From: Branchipolynoe longqiensis
Taxonomy: Eukaryota > Annelida > Polychaeta > Phyllodocida > Polynoidae
Length of the DNA: 64,000 nt
Reading direction: 5' to 3'
Assembly (NCBI GenBank): GCA_030323885.1
Contig: CM059187.1
Span: forward strand, 81,797,527 to 81,861,526
Made by a program: the position numbers and the translations under genes. The notes below the pieces were generated by a model. The model saw nothing but the letters and a program-made list of their open reading frames with translations, did no database searches and had not been told where the DNA came from. This document shows, piece by piece, positions 61,711 through 64,000 of the stretch. The number at the start of each line of letters is the position of its first letter. Position 1 is the first letter of the stretch.

Positions 61711-62640
61711 TGGGACAATCTCCCATCTAGTGCTGCGGTTGGGTGCAGAACGCAAGCTGTGGTATTCTATCTGAGTATCTAACTGAATAGCAATTAGAGT
61801 GTTGACCAGGCTGCTCCAATGCTTGAGCATTGAACTTAGCACCTTCACCTAAAGACTCCATTGGAAATAATATATGCATAATACATTTTTCTGCATATAT
61901 TATATATATACAGTGGTCCCCTCAGATTTTTGGAAAGGGATATCGGGAATCGGTAGAGCTGGTAGGAAAGGGATGGTGGGCATCGGTAGAGTTGTTGGAA
62001 ACTATATACTTTATGTGTAAGTTGCTGTCAATGGATGGCAGGCTTGGTCATAATGCTTGCATTGCGTTTGATTCGTGGCGAAGGAGGAGTGCCCCCCCCC
62101 CTCTCCTCCTGCCTGCCGTGGCCGCTGACCGTTGGGTTACGTAATACACCCCCCCGCCCCCGTTCCCGGCCCTTATAACCCGGGCCTGCTGCTGCCTCCA
62201 GCGAGACACACTTGCTATCCGGACCACTCTTCGTCCACACCTCTCTCTATCTCCTCTCCGCTGGCCTTGCTCCTCCTTGATATGTCTGAAAAGAGTTCCA
62301 GGAGGGGGAGCCCGCCGGCATTTCACTTTCTACTCTTACTCTGTCCGTGTCTATGGCTCGCTGGTTGATCACCATAGAGCAAATTGACATGGTCCTTTGA
62401 CTCAACTCTCCTCATTTTTCTTTTCTAGACTCTACCCTTTCGATTTCTCCCAGGCATACTTCTCCCGCTGACCAGGTGGGGCCCTGTACCTTTACGTTTT
62501 CTCTCGCTTTGTTCTTGTTGCTGGAACCAACGCTGCACGTATCTTTACCCGCCCTTCCTGGAAACCCTTGCTGCTGTCGACTGGATACAAGTGCTCAATT
62601 ACCGCCGGACCGAAGAGATTATATATATATAAAAAGGCGT
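61711..62640. other. No gene assigned; LTR-like features possible
   Basis: It contains C-runs (62091-62102, 62149-62160) and a TATA-like 'cttataacccggg' at 62171. Weak ORFs on both strands have no recognisable domains. It might be part of an LTR, but neither ends nor a second copy are visible. Confidence 0.25.
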
Positions 62641-62654
62641 GCGAATATATTTTA

Positions 62655-63060
62655 TTCCTGCTCGAAGGAAATAGAACAACAAACACAGGTGTGGGCGGGA
62701 GTTGAGGTTTATTTGAGGCCCACGGCTGGATTAGAACGGCTCTACCGAATAAAGTCAAAATTCTCTTACGACTGAGGGTCCGGCGCGTTTGAAACGCCCG
62801 GACACGACCAGCTTGGCGCCAAGCTGGGTGAATATGGGCCACGGTTCAGGAACGGAATGTATAGCCTGAACCAAAATAGTATGGAGAACACATGCAAATA
62901 AATAATTAAGTATACAAAGGGATCATATCACGCTTATATTTATATCTATGTAATTAATTATATATCACATAAATATTTTGCGCCTGCTAGAAGGAAATAG
63001 AACAACAAACATGGGTGTGGGTGGGAGCTGAGATTTATTCTAGGCCCATGGCCAGATGAG
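62655..63060 (+). repeat. Direct repeat of about 75 bp, two copies
   Basis: 'gaaggaaatagaacaacaaa' followed by 'ca.gggtgtgggcgggag' and 'gatttatt...aggccca.ggc' occurs at 62663-62732 and 62991-63060. An AATAAA lies at 62749. It could be duplicated LTR ends or a local duplication. Confidence 0.5.
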
Positions 63061-64000
63061 AACCGCCAACGGGGGTGACATAATGTAATATCTGCATAAC
63101 TTGGCCGTCAGAGCCCGTGATACCACTACTCTCCCTAGGTGTGTTCTGACAACTGTCTGTCAGTTCCCACCTGGTGTCCCTCTCAACAAACTCATAAGGA
63201 AGAAAAGGGAAGACAAGTCACGCAAGATTGACATTGAGGAATTTGTGCTTCACTGGCATCAACTCCTGTCCACCTACTGGCGACCTATCACCCTCACTCC
63301 TTACCAACTGCCCCCACAGATCCTCATATCTCTTGCTAGTGTGTATAAGAATCAGTGCCTACAGCCCATTGAACCTGAGTCCCATGGTTGTTGCACACAG
63401 CTCAATGCCTTTTGAATAGCTGCTGCTAGTTTGTGTGTAGAAAGTGGAGTCTCAGACAGAGTGTCTGGAGTCCTGGACAAGAGAAGAGTGTCCAGAGTAG
63501 GGTCTGTGTGTCAGGTATAAGGAATGCAGGTGACGGGGCTCTCACAGCCAGCCAATCAGACACCCTCTACAGCCTGGGGGGCAACACCCTAATAGGGGGC
63601 AGCTGTCACTCAACCCCCAGCTGCAGGTGGTGTCCACAATGTATGCAGGATGGTTGGGTGTGCTTGCCCATCGGCCCTGTGGTAACAGGTAGTTGCAGAC
63701 AGTTACAATAAACATATATTAAAAATGTCCTTCCCCTCCACTTGCACTCTTTCTGGTGCATGGAGGGAACATTTCACTAAACATTAACTGTCTCTTAAAT
63801 ATGAACATCACATCACAATCTCGGTCACTATGTGTTATCACATTTTCCACATAGGCTCTTATGTCACATAGCGAGCGGGGCACCCATTGCTTCTCTGTTA
63901 CATAATCCTGGTCCCCACTCCATCGCCTGAGAATAGTAATGCTCCCTGCAAAATATATAAATCCGAACCGAAAATCCGTATATTTTTACAATAAGTCAGC
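63061..64000 (+). other. Unassigned; 104-codon open frame
   Basis: An open frame at 63101-63415 (contains 'RKKREDKSRKIDIEEF' and 'YWRPITLTPYQLPPQ') looks more protein-like than random, but I do not recognise it. No splice-framed continuation was found. It may be an exon or transposon fragment. The rest to the window end shows nothing. Confidence 0.25.

Noticed and set aside
63101..63415. Open frame as a host exon
   Set aside because: No recognised domain, no clear splice sites and no neighbouring exons; kept only as an unassigned region.

Overview
This is a 64 kb piece of an animal nuclear genome, most likely from a marine invertebrate. That assignment is an inference. It rests on one intron-split host gene of metazoan type, a dense mix of LINEs, tRNA-derived SINEs, miniature inverted-repeat elements (MITEs) and simple repeats, and a tyrosine-recombinase retrotransposon of a kind common in aquatic invertebrates. 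Nothing looks bacterial: there are no operons, no ribosome binding sites and no long collinear ORFs outside transposons. The only convincing host gene is HMG-CoA synthase (HMGCS) on the minus strand. Coding exons 1-3 lie at 15124-15379, 13094-13286 and 8467-8592, with canonical GT/AG borders and in-phase joins; later exons were not found and presumably lie left of the window. A possible 5' UTR exon and promoter lie near 18.4-18.66 kb. Its introns are full of transposons.

The rest is mobile DNA. From left to right: a LINE with a reverse transcriptase (2.5-4.37 kb); a GGA tract of about 550 bp (5.2-5.8 kb); SINEs and MITEs through the HMGCS introns; foldback elements and LINE remnants (19-25 kb); a structurally complete Ngaro/PAT-type retrotransposon with split direct repeats A1-ORFs-B1-A2-B2 (25381-30618); a terminal-inverted-repeat (TIR) element filled with CA/TG microsatellite (32.8-34.5 kb); nested SINEs and MITEs (36-48 kb); a second LINE fragment and an internally deleted copy of the same LINE; and a CR1/L2-like LINE tail.

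The most interesting object is at 53112-57713 on the minus strand. It is a 4.6 kb element with imperfect TIRs of about 300 bp and a 3-bp GTA target duplication. It carries a broken gene with tandem Cys/His modules, a DDE-like D-D-E set, a FEN/XPG-like HEEADTR segment and a cysteine-rich tail. The closest named class I can suggest is the Academ (XPG-carrying) DNA transposons, but I could not check this.

A second theme is a set of about 18 short TIR elements. In each, short words from the TIR recur through the interior. Two with different TIRs share a ~170 bp core. Most coding sequences in the window are decayed, and the shown breaks (stops, frameshifts, deletions) are listed with each feature.
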